Assembly: GCF_013385175.1 (NCBI RefSeq)
Contig: NZ_JABZEO010000004.1
Span: 124,001-188,000 of the forward strand
Origin: Allochromatium humboldtianum
GTDB taxonomy: Bacteria; Pseudomonadota; Gammaproteobacteria; Chromatiales; Chromatiaceae
DNA length: 64,000 nucleotides
Reading direction: 5' to 3'
The notes beneath the pieces are model-generated. The model was not told where the DNA came from. It made no database searches and saw only the letters and a list, made by a program, of their open reading frames with translations. The position numbers and the translations under genes were made by a program. Shown here one piece after another: positions 1 to 9,113 of this stretch (position 1 is its first letter; every line of letters starts with the position of its first letter).

Positions 1-274
1 CCACGATCTTGGTGACGAGCTTGGGGCCGAGTTCCTTGGGCACATGGCAGTCGGCACAGGTGGCCTGGACGCCCGATGTGTTCTTGTAGTGGAGCGATTC
101 CTTGTACTCCTCGAAGTTCGTCTGCATCGTGTGGCAGGAGGTGCAGAATTCGAGGGTATTGGTGGTCTTGATGCCGAAGTCGACGGCCCAGACGAAGGCG
201 ATGCCTCCGACGAACATCAACCCCAGAGCAAGCAGTGAAAAGCGCTTGGCCGAAGAAGCCTCGGGCTTCGACAT
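1..274 (-). CDS. NapC/NirT-family multihaem c-type cytochrome, partial (C-terminus outside window)
   Basis: Only the first 91 codons are present; the gene runs off the left edge. The protein has a short basic start, a single membrane anchor (about residues 11-30), and then two haem-binding motifs, CTSCH and CADCH, about 35 residues apart. This is the layout of the membrane-anchored NapC/NirT/NrfH quinol dehydrogenases, which pass electrons from quinol to periplasmic reductases. The ATG at 274 precedes the anchor directly. The partner reductase would lie outside the window, so the specific pathway (nitrate, TMAO, other) cannot be told. Confidence 0.8.
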   Translation of the reverse strand, partial: MSKPEASSAKRFSLLALGLMFVGGIAFVWAVDFGIKTTNTLEFCTSCHTMQTNFEEYKESLHYKNTSGVQATCADCHVPKELGPKLVTKIV

Positions 275-425
275 GCGAACGTCCTCCAAACGGCTGGCGG
301 CTGTTGTTGGCGCCGCTCTGATCGGCCGTTCGAGGAGGCACTCGGCTCATCGAACGGCTCGTTGATTGACAATTGTCATGGATCTTAAAGCAAAGCTGGT
401 CGGGATGTATAGTGTTCGATCGATC

Positions 426-455
426 GCACGAGGCCGTCGCGGCCCGGCCTCGTGC
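426..455 (-). terminator. Hairpin downstream of nadA
   Basis: A perfect 10-bp inverted repeat (GCACGAGGCC at 426-435 and its complement at 446-455) begins 8 bases past the nadA stop. It has no T-tract, so it is either a Rho-dependent or RNA-stabilising 3' hairpin rather than a classic intrinsic terminator. Confidence 0.45.
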
Positions 456-463
456 GGGGGAGA

Positions 464-1531
464 TCAGGTGCGTGCCGGCCGCCCGATGCCGCGTTCGCGG
501 GCGAAGTCGAGCATACGCTGGATGGAGACGACGGCACGCTCGCGGATGGCCGGGTCGATGCGGATCTCCTGATCGCCGGTCAGCAGCACCTGCTCCAGAT
601 TCTGGAGCGCGTTCATCGCCATCCAGGGACAGTGGGCGCAGCTCTCGCAGGTCGCGCCCTCGCCGGCGGTGGGGGCGGGGATGAGGATCTTGTCCGGGGC
701 GATCTGGCGCATCTTCCAGAAGATGCCGGCATCTGTGGCGACGATGAACTCGCGGTTCGGCAGTTCAGCCACTGCGCGGATCAACTGAGTGGTCGAGCCG
801 ACCACGTCGGCCTGATCGACCACCTCGTCGGGCGATTCGGGATGCACCAGCACGGCCGCGTCCGGATGCAGCTTGCGCACCCGCTCCAGGGCGAACGACT
901 TGAACTCCTCGTGCACCACGCAGGCGCCGTTCCACAGCAGCATCTCGGCCCCGGTCACGCGCTCGATGTAGTGCCCGAGATGCTTGTCGGGCGCCCAGAG
1001 GATCTTCTCGCCGCGCGCGGCCAGATGCTCGACCACCGGCAGGGCGATGCTGGAGGTCACGACCCAGTCGGCGCGCGCCTTGACCGCCGCGCTGGTGTTG
1101 GCATAGACGACGACGGTGTGATCCGGATGGGCGTCGCAGAAGGCGGTGAACTCATCCGCCGGACAGCCCTCGTCGAGCGAGCAGGTCGCGCGCAGATCCG
1201 GCATCAGCACCCGCTTCTCGGGATTGAGGATCTTGGCCGTCTCGCCCATGAAGCGCACGCCGCAGACGACTAGGGTCTCGGCGTCGGTCTCGGTGCCGAA
1301 GCGCGCCATCTCCAGCGAATCGGCGACGTATCCTCCTGTTTCTTCAGCCAGCGACTGGAGCTCGGGGTCGGTGTAGTAATGCGCCACCAGAACCGCGTTT
1401 TGCGCCTGGAGCAACCGGCGGATGCGCGATCGGAGCTGGGTGCGCTCGTCGTCGCTCAACGTCGGCCACTGAGGATGCGGCGGAACCTCGATCGAACGGA
1501 TCGGCAGCGTCTCGGATGAGGGATTGGCCAT
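464..1531 (-). CDS. nadA: Quinolinate synthase NadA
   Basis: A 355-residue protein of the 4Fe-4S quinolinate synthase family, which condenses iminoaspartate with dihydroxyacetone phosphate in NAD de novo synthesis. Family signatures visible include [10 protein letters not shown] near residue 50, [10 protein letters not shown], the [10 protein letters not shown] cysteine, and the C-terminal [13 protein letters not shown] cluster region that supplies an iron-sulfur ligand. Length fits the longer proteobacterial form. It starts 15 bases after the stop of the upstream dynamin-like GTPase gene, so the two are probably cotranscribed. nadB and nadC are not in the window. Confidence 0.97.
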   Translation of the reverse strand: MANPSSETLPIRSIEVPPHPQWPTLSDDERTQLRSRIRRLLQAQNAVLVAHYYTDPELQSLAEETGGYVADSLEMARFGTETDAETLVVCGVRFMGETAKILNPEKRVLMPDLRATCSLDEGCPADEFTAFCDAHPDHTVVVYANTSAAVKARADWVVTSSIALPVVEHLAARGEKILWAPDKHLGHYIERVTGAEMLLWNGACVVHEEFKSFALERVRKLHPDAAVLVHPESPDEVVDQADVVGSTTQLIRAVAELPNREFIVATDAGIFWKMRQIAPDKILIPAPTAGEGATCESCAHCPWMAMNALQNLEQVLLTGDQEIRIDPAIRERAVVSIQRMLDFARERGIGRPART

Positions 1532-1546
1532 GCGCGTGCTCCGCCT

Positions 1547-2992
1547 TCAACCCTTCGAGCGGTTGGGATTGGTGAACCGCTCGTTCAGGGTCTGGATATA
1601 ACTCTCACAGCTCTGCAAGACCTCGTCGAGTTCGGTGCGCGTCTTGCGGCCCCAGCCGAACGGACGACCCAGGATCACGGGTCGCCAGAAGCGGGTGTTG
1701 TTCTTGAAGGCGGCGACGACGTTGCCGGGCGGATTGATTTTCTCGACCCGCTTGCGCAGCCAGTGCATCAGACTGAGCGCGGCCAGATGCCGAATCGCGA
1801 AGTGGATCAGGATCGCCAGCACCAGCAGGGCGCCTTCCAGGCCCATCACACCCCAGGGGATGCTCTTGACCAGTTCCAGCCATTCGGCGTGATAGGTCAT
1901 GCCCTGCCAGTGGTTGGCCTGGAGGCTCCAGGTCATGAAGCCGGCGACGGCGCCGATCAGCAGCACGGATTCTGTGACCAGGGTCCGCCGGCGCCAGCGG
2001 CGCATCGTCTCCTGGAGCAGGGGCACGGAATCCCGGGTGAATTCGGTCACGCTCTTGCGCAGCGCGGCGATGATGCGATAGGCGCGCTCGACCTCGACAT
2101 GCTCCATGCGCCGATAGATGTCGTTGAGATCCTCGTCGCGCTTCTTCTCGAAGCGCTTGCGCCGGTGCTCGTCGGCGATGTGGATCGCGACCTCGGGGCA
2201 GTAGATGGTGTAGAAGCGTCCGGCGGTCAGACCCGCCTCGCCGATCGAGCGCAGCCAGGCGGCGACCACGTCTTCCGGATTGTCCTCGCCGGCGGCCGAG
2301 TCGAGCTGGTTGAGGATGTAGAGGAACTTGCCGGCGTCGGCGCGCTTGATGGTGTCCGAGACCAGATGCTTGAGGGTGTCGCGCATGGCGCCCGGCTCGG
2401 GATGGCGCGCGTCGAAGAACACCAGCACCAGGTCCGAGAGGTCGATCATGTGATCCGTGATGCGCAGCACGCCGGTGCGCTGGGCGTCGGCGTCGAATCC
2501 GGGCGAGTCGATGATGATCTTGCCGCGCAGACGCTCACTGTTGCAGGTCTTGAGCTGGAGATAGGTGTCGATGCGGCTGCCCTCGCCGCCGGCGACCTCC
2601 TCGATGGCGTGCGACATGCGGAAGAAGGGGAAGCGCGGGTCGGAGTCGAGCGCCACGCCGGGCAGGGTATGGCTGATGTCCTCGGGGCTGTAGACGATGA
2701 CGGTGAAGCGGTCGTCGACGGCCTGGTTGCCGGAGCGCTGGAGCTTGTGGCCGAGGTAGTAGTTGATGAAGGTCGACTTGCCGGCCGAGAAGGTGCCCAG
2801 GATCGAGATCAGCGGCCACCAGGGGATCTGGGTCGCGAAGGACTGATTCGGCGCCATCAGGCCCATGCGATAGGCGACGCGATCGAGCACCCGAAAGCTC
2901 TGCACCGCGCTCAGGAGCACGGGGTTCTCCTGCTCCAGATGGGATTCGAGCTCGGACAGGCGTTGCTGGAGGGCGTCGGCCGTGGACGTCAT
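1547..2992 (-). CDS. Dynamin-like GTPase with C-terminal membrane segments
   Basis: A 481-residue P-loop GTPase. Motif G1 is GTFSAGKST at residues 66-74, G3 is DSPGF, and an NQLD motif fits G4 (N/TKxD type). Two hydrophobic segments lie near residues 335-360 and 385-415, followed by a basic tail. This combination matches bacterial dynamin-superfamily proteins acting at the inner membrane, but the substrate is unknown. An in-frame GTG start exists at 3031; I chose ATG 2992 because GAGGAA sits about 7 bases upstream of it. It lies upstream of nadA on the same strand. Confidence 0.75.
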   Translation of the reverse strand: MTSTADALQQRLSELESHLEQENPVLLSAVQSFRVLDRVAYRMGLMAPNQSFATQIPWWPLISILGTFSAGKSTFINYYLGHKLQRSGNQAVDDRFTVIVYSPEDISHTLPGVALDSDPRFPFFRMSHAIEEVAGGEGSRIDTYLQLKTCNSERLRGKIIIDSPGFDADAQRTGVLRITDHMIDLSDLVLVFFDARHPEPGAMRDTLKHLVSDTIKRADAGKFLYILNQLDSAAGEDNPEDVVAAWLRSIGEAGLTAGRFYTIYCPEVAIHIADEHRRKRFEKKRDEDLNDIYRRMEHVEVERAYRIIAALRKSVTEFTRDSVPLLQETMRRWRRRTLVTESVLLIGAVAGFMTWSLQANHWQGMTYHAEWLELVKSIPWGVMGLEGALLVLAILIHFAIRHLAALSLMHWLRKRVEKINPPGNVVAAFKNNTRFWRPVILGRPFGWGRKTRTELDEVLQSCESYIQTLNERFTNPNRSKG

Positions 2993-3265
2993 CGGGAAAT
3001 TCCTCGGTTGCTTGATGGGTTGAGCGGGCACGGTCGCGGATGTTGCGACGAGTCGGCAGGGGCGGGGGCTCGGGTGCCACGGAAAATAGGACGAAATAGT
3101 ACACCCAACATGGGGTTAGACGGTAGCCATGCCTGGATGTCGGTGTCGCGTTGCTTGAATGTCCCATCGCGCTACAGGCATACTGCGCAATCCTTATGTT
3201 CCGACCACATCCTCGCCCCTCGGGCGACCCTGATTACAATCATAAAACGATTGGTGCGCGATCCG

Positions 3266-4420
3266 ATGGGAAGCAAGACTCCGAATCCTTTGAACGCCTG
3301 TCTGCTGGCTTGCATGGTGGCCGTCACGTCCGTGACGGCCGCCGCCGAGACAGGTGAGACCTTCGTCGTCCAACAGGCCCAGGGCGCGCCCACGGTCTCG
3401 CTGGGCGGAACCGTCATCCCTTACAAGGAGGTCACGCTCGCCGCCCAGCTCCCAGGGCGCGTGACCTTCATCGCCGGGCGCGAAGGCGACAGCTTCGAGC
3501 AGGACAAGCTCCTGGTCGCCATCGGCGACGAGGAACTGGTCGCCAAGCGCCGCGCCCTGCTGGCGCAGATGGCCGCCGCCGATGCCCAGCTGCGCAATGC
3601 CGGCGTCCAGTACAGCCGCGAACTCTATTCGCCCCAGTCGCGCACCGCGCCCGGCGGCATGGGCCTGCCCAATCTGTTTGACCAGATGTTCACGCGCCCG
3701 ATGGAGAGCTTCGTCGGTGAGCGCAACCAGAGCGCCGAGCGCTCGGCCGACATCTTCGCCTCGGGCATCCAGATCCAGGAGGCCCAGAGCGCCATGATGC
3801 GCCTGCAGGCCGAGTTGCAGGCGCTCGACTCCAAGATCCGCGACGCGCGCGGCATCGCGCCCTTCGCCGGCGTGATCGTCAAGAAGCACGTCGAGGTCGG
3901 CGACACCGTCCAGCCCGGTCAGCCGCTCTTGAATTTCGCCGACATCGAGTATCTCCAGGTCGAGGTCGATGTCCCGGCGCGACTGCGCCCCGGTCTGCGC
4001 GAGGGCCAGATGGTCCAGGCCGAGATCGAGCCGGGCAACCAGCACGTCCCGGTGCGCGTGGCCCAGATCTTCCCCATGGCCGATCCGCAGCGCCATACCA
4101 TCAAGATCAAGTTCGACGTGCCGCAGGGCGTCTCCGAGCCAGGCATGTACGCCAAGGTGCTGGTGCCGGACGAGAGCGCCCCGGCCCGTTCCAACCCGGT
4201 CATCCCGCTCAGCGCCGTGCGCTACAACGGCAGTCTGCCCGGCGTCTATGTCGTCAACGAACAGGGCGAACCCCAGTTGCGCCTGATCCGGGTCGGCGAG
4301 GAATTGAGCGGCGGCTTCGTCACGGCCCTGAGCGGACTGCGCGCCGGCGAGCGCGTGCTGGCCAATCCGGGGCCGCAGATCAGCGCGGGCTGGGCCAAGG
4401 GCGCCACGCCGGATCGTTGA
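3266..4420 (+). CDS. RND efflux periplasmic adaptor (membrane fusion protein)
   Basis: A 384-residue exported adaptor. A signal peptide (residues 1 to about 27, ending VTAAAE) is followed by a barrel-sandwich half (GTVIPYKEVTLAAQLPG), a helical hairpin with an unusual Pro/Gly/Met-rich insertion around residues 120-150, the second lipoyl half (APFAGVIVKKHVEVGDTVQPGQPLLNF) and a beta-barrel domain. It links an inner-membrane RND pump to an outer-membrane channel. The pump gene begins 42 bases downstream. The reading frame is open far upstream, so the start was set at the ATG just before the signal peptide. No TolC-type channel gene is adjacent. Confidence 0.9.
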   Translation: MGSKTPNPLNACLLACMVAVTSVTAAAETGETFVVQQAQGAPTVSLGGTVIPYKEVTLAAQLPGRVTFIAGREGDSFEQDKLLVAIGDEELVAKRRALLAQMAAADAQLRNAGVQYSRELYSPQSRTAPGGMGLPNLFDQMFTRPMESFVGERNQSAERSADIFASGIQIQEAQSAMMRLQAELQALDSKIRDARGIAPFAGVIVKKHVEVGDTVQPGQPLLNFADIEYLQVEVDVPARLRPGLREGQMVQAEIEPGNQHVPVRVAQIFPMADPQRHTIKIKFDVPQGVSEPGMYAKVLVPDESAPARSNPVIPLSAVRYNGSLPGVYVVNEQGEPQLRLIRVGEELSGGFVTALSGLRAGERVLANPGPQISAGWAKGATPDR

Positions 4421-4462
4421 AGCGGATCTGAACTCCACTAACCTCTGGATCTTGGATCGCAC

Positions 4463-7400
4463 ATGAATCAAGAGCTCGACCCACCGATGGACGCCAAGGC
4501 GCCGCATGCGATGAATGCCGAGCATCTGGGCATCGCCGGACGCACGGCGCGGTTCTTCATCCGCTCGCCGCTCTCGCCGCTGTTCTATGCCGCCATGCTG
4601 ATGATGGGCCTGCTCGGCCTGATCATGACGCCGCGGCAGGAAGACCCGCAGATCTCGGTGCCCATGATCGACATCATGGTGCAGTATCCGGGCGCCTCGG
4701 CGCAGCAGGTGGCCAATCTGGCCGTCCAGCCGCTCGAACGCCTGATGAGCGAGATCCCCGGCATCAAGCATGTCTATTCGGCCTCGCAGCGCAGTCAGGG
4801 CCTGGTGACGGTCGAGTTCGACGTCGGCGAGGACATGGGGCCGTCGCTGGTCAAGGTGAACGACAAGCTCGCCTCCAACATGGACAAGATCCCGCCCGGC
4901 GTGCTGCCGCCGCTGGTGCGCAGCAAGGGCATCGACGACGTGCCCATCGTCACTCTGACGCTGTGGTCGAAGGATCTCGACGGCGACGGCGCCTCCGATG
5001 TCGACGATGCCCAGCTGCGGCTACTGGCGCAGGACGTGCTCCAGGCGCTCAAGCAGGTCAAGGACACGGGCAACGCCTTCATCGTCGGCGGACGGCGCGA
5101 GCAGGTCACGATCAACGTCTCGCCCGAGCGGCTCTCGGGGTATCGCCTCAGTCTCGATCAGGTCGCCCAGACGCTCGAGAGCGCCAACGCCGAGGCCGTC
5201 GCCGGCGGGGTCGAGACCGGCGGGGCGCGCTTCTCGGTGACGACCGGCGCCTTCCTGACCGGGGTCGAGGACATCAAGCGGCTGGTGGTCGGCACCTACA
5301 ACGATCTGCCGGTCTACATGCACGACATCGCCGATGTGCGGCTCGGTCCCGAGGACGATGCCTCGCAACTGGTGAGCTACTACACAGGCCCGGCGGCCGA
5401 GATCACAGAGCGCGCCGACGGTCGCCCGGCGGTCACGCTCGCCATCGCCAAGAAGGAACTGACCAACGGCGTGACCGTGGCCAACGCCATCATCGACAAG
5501 GTCGAGGAACTCAAGGGTTCGCGCATCCCCGACAACGTCGAGGTCAGCGTCACCCGCAACTATGGCGAGACCGCCAACGACAAGGTCAACGAGCTGATCT
5601 TCAAGCTGGTGGTCGCCACCTTCTTCGTCTTCATCCTGGTGCTGGTCGCCTTCCGCGCCCTGCGTCCGGCGATCGTGGTCATGCTGGTCATTCCGGTCGT
5701 GCTGTTCATGACCGTGTTCACCGCCTGGATCTGGGGCATGACCATCGACCGGGTGAGTCTGTTTGCGCTCATCTTCTCGATCGGCATCCTGGTCGACGAC
5801 GCCATCGTGGTGGTCGAGAACATCTACCGCCGCTGGCTGGAGCAGGGGCGCACGGATGACGCAACCGCCATCGACGCGGTACGCGAGGTCGGCAATCCGA
5901 CGATCCTGGCGACCTTCACCGTCATCGCCGCCCTGCTGCCGATGGGCTTCGTCAGCGGCATGATGGGACCGTACATGGCGCCGATCCCCAAGCTCGGCTC
6001 GGTGGCCATGTTCATCTCGCTGTTTGCCGCTTTCGTGTTCACACCCTATCTGGCCATCTCCAAGTGGCTGCGGCCGACGATGAGCTATCTGCGCGCGGCC
6101 GAGAAACGCGAGCACAAGGGTTCTGAACGGCTGGAGCGTTTCTTCCGGCGCGTGCTCACGCCGCTGATGGAGAATCCGCGCAAACGCACACTGTTCAAGC
6201 TCGTGCTCTGGGGGTCGTTCCTCTTCACCTGCTCGTTCTTCTATTTCCACTGGGTGGCGGTCAAGATGATGCCACTCGACAACAAGCCTGAGTTCTCGGT
6301 CGTGATCGACCTGCCCGAGGGCACGGCGCTGCCGGTGACGGCCAATCTGGCCCATCGCATGGCCGAGGAAGTGCGGAAGATCGAGGAAGTCACGGCGGTG
6401 CAGCTCTATGCCGGCACCTCGCGGCCGTTCGACTTCAACGGCATGGTGCGTCACTACTATCTGCGCTCCGAACCCTGGCAGGCGGAGCTTCAGGTCCAGC
6501 TCACGCACAAGACCGAGCGTGAGCGCAGCAGCCATGAGATCGCGGTCGCGGCGCGCGAGAGGCTCGAACAGCTCAAGGAAGGCACGGGGGCGCGGATCGC
6601 CGTGGTCGAGATGCCGCCCGGACCGCCGGTGCTGCAATCCGTGGTCGCCGAGATCTACGGCCCCTCGCCCGAGACGCGCCGCCAGTTCGCGCGCGATCTG
6701 ACCGCCGTCTTCGAGCAGGCCGAGAGCACGCGCGACGTCGACAACTATCTGCGCGATCCATTCGACTACTGGCGCTTCGAGGTCGACACCGAGAAGGCGA
6801 TCCGGCGCGGGATCTCGGTCGAGACCATCAACCGCAATCTGTCGATGGCGCTCGGCGGCACGACGCTCGGCGACATCAAACCGCAGTCGGGCCGACAGAG
6901 CGGACACGAGCCGATCCGAATCCAGCTCCAGGTGCCGCTGGCGGAGCGCTCGCAGATCCAGCGCCTCGGCGATCTGCCGATCCAGTCGAGCTTCGGCTAT
7001 ACGGTGCCGCTGAGCGAGCTGGGCGAGTTCCAGCGCGCCGCCGAGGACGATCTGATCTATCACAAGGATCTGCGCCCGGTCGAATACGTGGTCGCGGATG
7101 TCGGCGGGCGTCTGGCCGCGCCCGTCTATGCCATGTTCCAGATCCAGGATCTGATGGCCGAGACCGATTACAGGGCGCCGGACGGCAGCCGACCGGCCGG
7201 GATCGCCGGTTTCGGCGATGCCTTCTACTGGCTCGGCCCGCCGCCCGATGACAGCCGATCGGCCTGGGAATGGGGCGGCGAGTGGACCGTCACCTATGAG
7301 ACCTTCCGCGACATGGGCGCGGCCTTCATGGTGGCCCTGCTGCTGATCTATGTCCTGGTGGTCTGGGAGTTCGGCAACTTCCGCATCCCGCTGGTGATCA

Positions 7401-8335
7401 TGGCGCCGATTCCGCTGACCCTGCTCGGCATCATCCCGGCCCATGCGGTGATGTTCGCGTTGGGGCAGGGCGGTGAGTTCACCGCGACCTCGATGATCGG
7501 CTGGATCGCGCTCGCCGGCATCATCGTGCGCAACTCGATCCTGCTGGTCGATTTCGCCGTGCACGAGATCCAGAAGGGCGTGCCCGTGGCCGAGGCCATG
7601 ATCCGCTCGTGCAAGATCCGCACGCGCCCGATCCTGATCACGGCGCTGGCGCTGGTGGCCGGATCGAGCGTCATCATCACCGATCCGATCTTCCAGGGTA
7701 TGGCGATTTCACTGCTCTCGGGCGTCCTGGTGTCGACGCTGCTGACGCTGATCGTGATTCCGCTCGGCTGTGTAGCGGCCAAGGAGGATATGTGCAAGGT
7801 CGCGGCCGCCTCGATGCCGGCCGGGGTCGATATCCCCTGTCTGATGGAGCGCGAAAATCAGGCCGCGACGGCGGCACGGGCGGCCCCCAAGAAAGCGACC
7901 AAGCCCCGAGGACTGATCGGGCGTCTGTGGGGCGGTCTAGTCGAGGCCGTAGTACTGGTTTTCTATATGGTGCGCGGTATCTTTCTGCTGCTCGGTGAAG
8001 CGTTCAAGGGCTTGACGGGTAAGAAGAAGCCCAAGCCGGCGCCGCGTCGTCCGGTCGCGCCGAGCGCTGAGCGTTCGGCAGCTTCGACGCCGACGGCTGA
8101 GCCGGTCGCGGATTCGACCGCTTCGACGCCCGCCGGCGAGCCTGAGCCGACGGACGAGACGAATCACGCGACGCCGAGTCCCGAGGTCGAGACTCCGACC
8201 AAAAAGACCACGGCCAAGCGCACGACCAAACCCAAGTCGACCACGGGCGAAACCCGGAAGACCGCCACGACACTGCGTAAGACGACCAGACGCGGGATTC
8301 GCCTCAAGGACGACACGCCGTCCGACTCGAATTGA
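4463..8335 (+). CDS. RND-family efflux pump (AcrB/CzcA superfamily) with a long basic C-terminal tail
   Basis: A 1290-residue transporter, about 200-250 residues longer than typical RND pumps. The core has the expected two halves of one plus five-to-six transmembrane helices separated by large periplasmic loops. The proton-relay Asp pair is visible in GILVDDAIVVVEN. A run DLDGDGASDVDD around residues 170-182 in the first periplasmic loop resembles a calcium-binding loop. After the last core helix there is an extra hydrophobic segment (AVVLVFYMVRGIFLLLGEAF) and then a low-complexity Lys/Thr/Pro/Ala tail. Substrate is not predictable from sequence alone. It pairs with the adaptor gene upstream. 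Confidence 0.93.
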   Translation: MNQELDPPMDAKAPHAMNAEHLGIAGRTARFFIRSPLSPLFYAAMLMMGLLGLIMTPRQEDPQISVPMIDIMVQYPGASAQQVANLAVQPLERLMSEIPGIKHVYSASQRSQGLVTVEFDVGEDMGPSLVKVNDKLASNMDKIPPGVLPPLVRSKGIDDVPIVTLTLWSKDLDGDGASDVDDAQLRLLAQDVLQALKQVKDTGNAFIVGGRREQVTINVSPERLSGYRLSLDQVAQTLESANAEAVAGGVETGGARFSVTTGAFLTGVEDIKRLVVGTYNDLPVYMHDIADVRLGPEDDASQLVSYYTGPAAEITERADGRPAVTLAIAKKELTNGVTVANAIIDKVEELKGSRIPDNVEVSVTRNYGETANDKVNELIFKLVVATFFVFILVLVAFRALRPAIVVMLVIPVVLFMTVFTAWIWGMTIDRVSLFALIFSIGILVDDAIVVVENIYRRWLEQGRTDDATAIDAVREVGNPTILATFTVIAALLPMGFVSGMMGPYMAPIPKLGSVAMFISLFAAFVFTPYLAISKWLRPTMSYLRAAEKREHKGSERLERFFRRVLTPLMENPRKRTLFKLVLWGSFLFTCSFFYFHWVAVKMMPLDNKPEFSVVIDLPEGTALPVTANLAHRMAEEVRKIEEVTAVQLYAGTSRPFDFNGMVRHYYLRSEPWQAELQVQLTHKTERERSSHEIAVAARERLEQLKEGTGARIAVVEMPPGPPVLQSVVAEIYGPSPETRRQFARDLTAVFEQAESTRDVDNYLRDPFDYWRFEVDTEKAIRRGISVETINRNLSMALGGTTLGDIKPQSGRQSGHEPIRIQLQVPLAERSQIQRLGDLPIQSSFGYTVPLSELGEFQRAAEDDLIYHKDLRPVEYVVADVGGRLAAPVYAMFQIQDLMAETDYRAPDGSRPAGIAGFGDAFYWLGPPPDDSRSAWEWGGEWTVTYETFRDMGAAFMVALLLIYVLVVWEFGNFRIPLVIMAPIPLTLLGIIPAHAVMFALGQGGEFTATSMIGWIALAGIIVRNSILLVDFAVHEIQKGVPVAEAMIRSCKIRTRPILITALALVAGSSVIITDPIFQGMAISLLSGVLVSTLLTLIVIPLGCVAAKEDMCKVAAASMPAGVDIPCLMERENQAATAARAAPKKATKPRGLIGRLWGGLVEAVVLVFYMVRGIFLLLGEAFKGLTGKKKPKPAPRRPVAPSAERSAASTPTAEPVADSTASTPAGEPEPTDETNHATPSPEVETPTKKTTAKRTTKPKSTTGETRKTATTLRKTTRRGIRLKDDTPSDSN

Positions 8336-8340
8336 GGCGG

Positions 8341-8372
8341 GCCGGGCGTGTTCCCGCGCGGACACGCCCGGC
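8341..8372 (+). terminator. Hairpin after the RND pump gene
   Basis: An 11-bp perfect inverted repeat (GCCGGGCGTGT at 8341-8351 and its complement at 8362-8372) starts 6 bases after the pump stop codon. It lacks a T-run, so termination would be weak or factor-dependent. Confidence 0.5.
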
Positions 8373-8518
8373 GGATCTCTGTCGGCCGACGTTGATTCCG
8401 GGACGATTTAAGTATTCAATTCAAACAATTCAAACCACGTCTGCGCTGGACGTTCGTCGTGATGGCCAGACGCTGGGCCGTTGCAGGGCGAGACGTTTGG
8501 AGTCCGGCGTGCCGTTTG

Positions 8519-9013
8519 ATGGGTGGTGCCATGTATTGGCTCATGTTGCTCGCGGGGATCGCGGCGCCGGCCATGGCGTCGGCCCAGTCTCGCTTTCAGG
8601 CGCTGGAACCCGACTATACGCAAGGCTACGAGCGGCCCGATTCCGAGCGCACGGACTGGCCCTGGATGGATCCCGGACTGCGCCCGTTGCCCGATGAAAC
8701 ACGCGCTGAGCCGGTCAGGCCGGAGGCGCCCCGGTTCGGCCGACCGCCCGCGACGGAGGCCGGCACGACGTCTGAGTATCGCTTTCGCGGTGATCCGCCG
8801 CCGTCGGCGGGTGCAACCCAGGCCGTCGATCCGGACTCGGACTTGAGATTCCGACCACTCACGCCCAGGGAGCGCGAGCGTCTGGGACCGACCACGCGCT
8901 GGCGTCCCACGGACGAGGAACGTCACGGCGAGCCGACCGAGCGCTCGACACTGTTCGATACCCTGGTGCCGGATGGGCCGCCGTCGCCCGGACCCTGGAG
9001 CCGACCGCGCTGA
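8519..9013 (+). CDS. Exported Pro/Arg-rich protein of unknown function
   Basis: Not recognised. A 164-residue protein with a clear signal peptide (MYWLMLLAGIAAPAMASAQ, cleavage likely after ASA) followed by a low-complexity hydrophilic region rich in Pro, Arg, Asp and Glu with no further membrane segment. Several starts are in frame (8459, 8519, 8531); 8519 or 8531 is preferred because the signal peptide then begins at once. An AT-rich stretch with repeated AATTCAAA lies at 8410-8435 and may be its promoter. The next gene, 100 bases on, also encodes an exported protein. Confidence 0.55.
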   Translation: MGGAMYWLMLLAGIAAPAMASAQSRFQALEPDYTQGYERPDSERTDWPWMDPGLRPLPDETRAEPVRPEAPRFGRPPATEAGTTSEYRFRGDPPPSAGATQAVDPDSDLRFRPLTPRERERLGPTTRWRPTDEERHGEPTERSTLFDTLVPDGPPSPGPWSRPR

Positions 9014-9113
9014 GTCCGGAAATCACCTGAGTGCGAACCGAATCGAGGGATCGAAACCGAACGATCTGTATGATCTGGAACCAATAGAAGATGATGAGAG
9101 GGGAACAGGCAAT

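Noticed and set aside
1763-3265. Long plus-strand frame upstream of the efflux adaptor (joined to it from 1763)
   Set aside because: It lies antisense to the dynamin-like GTPase gene, has His/Asp/Gly-rich shadow composition, and no ribosome site; only the part from ATG 3266 has family features.
5021-7564. 847-residue minus-strand frame opposite the RND pump
   Set aside because: High GC makes long antisense frames common; composition is Arg/His/Asp-rich and the plus-strand pump is unmistakable.
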